Under the pieces are notes generated by a model that was not told where the DNA came from, ran no database searches, and saw nothing but the letters and a program-made list of their open reading frames with translations. From Candidatus Acidulodesulfobacterium ferriphilum (GTDB lineage Bacteria; SZUA-79; Acidulodesulfobacterales; Acidulodesulfobacteraceae), in contig SGBD01000001.1 in the NCBI GenBank assembly GCA_004195035.1, positions 813,656-877,655 on the forward strand: a stretch of DNA of 64,000 bases, written 5' to 3'. The position numbers and the translations under genes are program-made. The stretch's first letter is position 1, and each line of letters starts with the position of its first letter. This document shows positions 63,332 through 64,000 of the stretch, piece after piece.

Positions 63332-63951
63332 AGTTTTCCGTCTCCAGAGGGGATTATTCCCATATCTATATCTAACTGAGAAATTGCCAGATAAAACTCG
63401 TTTACTGCTTTAGCAAGTTCTATGCGCGATTTTATCCAGTTATTCTGGACTTCCTGTAATTCAAGAGCGTTAAAGGCTCCTGCTAAGTAACCTTCTTTTG
63501 TCATTTTAAAAACTTCCCCAGATTTTTTGACTAAAATTTTTGCTCCATAAATTTTCTTTTTTGAGGCTGCCGCTCTGCCGTAATCAATTGCCAGCCTTTT
63601 TTTTACGGATAATTTAACAGCGGATTTTGCGGATTTTAGCGCCATAAGCCTTTCACTTGCCGCATCAATAGAACCTTTATGAAGTCCAAAATTATAAATA
63701 GGGATGTTCAGCATAACAAAAAACTGCCACCCCAGATTCGGGGCATCGAAGGAATTTACGGTGTCCTCTCCGTATGCGGCGCCGCCATGAATACTCGGAA
63801 GTCTTCCTGCTTTATTTATTGAAACGAATGCCTTTGCAGATTTAATTTCAGCGCGTACTATTTTAATCAGCGGCTGTTTTTTTATAGCTTTAGAAATCAG
63901 CCTGTTTAAAGGAGGAATCCGGTAATTGACAAATGCCTGACCGCAAATCAC
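63328..63951 (-). CDS. Half-length TolC-family outer-membrane efflux protein
   Basis: At 207 residues from GTG 63951 this holds just one OEP repeat (KIVRAEIKSAKAFVSINKAGRLPSIHGGAAYGE, then GWQFFVMLNIPIYNFGLHKGSIDAASERL and YLAGAFNALELQEVQNNWIKSRIELAKA), equal to the second half of TolC proteins that are normally 420-480. Upstream in frame there are stop codons and no signal peptide. Either the 5' half is lost or lies in another frame beyond the window edge, or this is a compact channel half. A frame beginning MMRKNS near 63970 does not continue. Confidence 0.72.
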   Translation of the reverse strand: MICGQAFVNYRIPPLNRLISKAIKKQPLIKIVRAEIKSAKAFVSINKAGRLPSIHGGAAYGEDTVNSFDAPNLGWQFFVMLNIPIYNFGLHKGSIDAASERLMALKSAKSAVKLSVKKRLAIDYGRAAASKKKIYGAKILVKKSGEVFKMTKEGYLAGAFNALELQEVQNNWIKSRIELAKAVNEFYLAISQLDIDMGIIPSGDGKL

Positions 63952-63983
63952 AACTGTTCTTTCTCATCATAAGTTTTACATTC

Positions 63984-63989
63984 ATTATA
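63984..63989 (-). promoter_or_regulatory. Possible -10 element for the efflux operon
   Basis: A perfect TATAAT is present on the minus strand 33 bases upstream of the GTG start of the half-length TolC gene. The matching -35 would fall beyond the window edge. If real, transcription would begin near 63977, so the shortened reading frame would be the actual gene start and not a relic of a longer one. Confidence 0.3.
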
Positions 63990-64000
63990 CCAAACAAATG

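Overview
The window is AT-rich, gene-dense DNA from a Gram-negative, diazotrophic, probably anaerobic bacterium. Lipid A and LPS genes (lpxK, an lpxL-type acyltransferase, gmhB, an lptE-like lipoprotein) show an outer membrane. A GlnB pair of the NifI type, an ANTAR antiterminator inside the nif cluster (as in the Geobacter GnfK/GnfR system) and an energy-converting-hydrogenase-like membrane complex all fit a deltaproteobacterial lineage, for example the uncultured acidophilic Acidulodesulfobacterium-type groups. The lineage is inference. No IS transposase, prophage gene or CRISPR array was seen.

Layout: 1-300 is the tail of a nitric-oxide-reductase-type heme-copper oxidase. 601-7992 is a six-gene Hyf/Ehr-like complex whose large subunit has lost all four Ni-Fe cysteines. 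8275-8772 is a tail-anchored coiled-coil repeat protein. 8801-21148 is the nitrogen-fixation region: divergent nifV, then nifH-nifB-methyltransferase-fdxB-nifD-nifK-nifE-nifN-nifX, an ANTAR response regulator, and nifI1-nifI2. nifH and the ANTAR gene each have a near-consensus sigma-54 promoter. The nifH leader carries two small hairpins and a strong terminator whose 5' arm is shared with the second hairpin, the layout expected of an ANTAR-controlled attenuator.

21150-50936 is mostly housekeeping: ogt, fmdB-type, M29 peptidase, Crp/Fnr regulator, rsmD, phosphoketolase, copA, coaD, aminotransferase, the lipid A genes (lpxK is frameshifted at a ten-A run), rpsT, holA, secG, tRNA-Leu, HD-GYP, gap-pgk, lspA, leuS, lptE, PAP2 phosphatase, and a sugar nucleotidyltransferase/mutase fusion followed by an intact phosphohexomutase. 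51136-53292 holds coaBC and an EamA transporter.

53419-58050 (minus strand) is the most interesting metabolic unit: a SAM-I riboswitch with terminator precedes a threonine-synthase-like gene, a ThiS/MoaD-NIL fusion with an internal Gly-Gly, an E1-like adenylyltransferase, a TusA-like protein, a cysteine-synthase-like enzyme and a JAMM peptidase. This looks like a protein-thiocarboxylate sulfur-transfer pathway under methionine/SAM control, probably for homocysteine. 58341-59246 encodes a Cys-rich DUF5714-type protein. 59265-63951 is an RND efflux operon whose outer-membrane gene is only half length.

Dispersed palindromic repeats occur throughout: a REP/MITE-like family with TGGATTCCCGC arms and a shorter GGGGACRGATTT palindrome family, two copies of which lie inside intact coding sequences.
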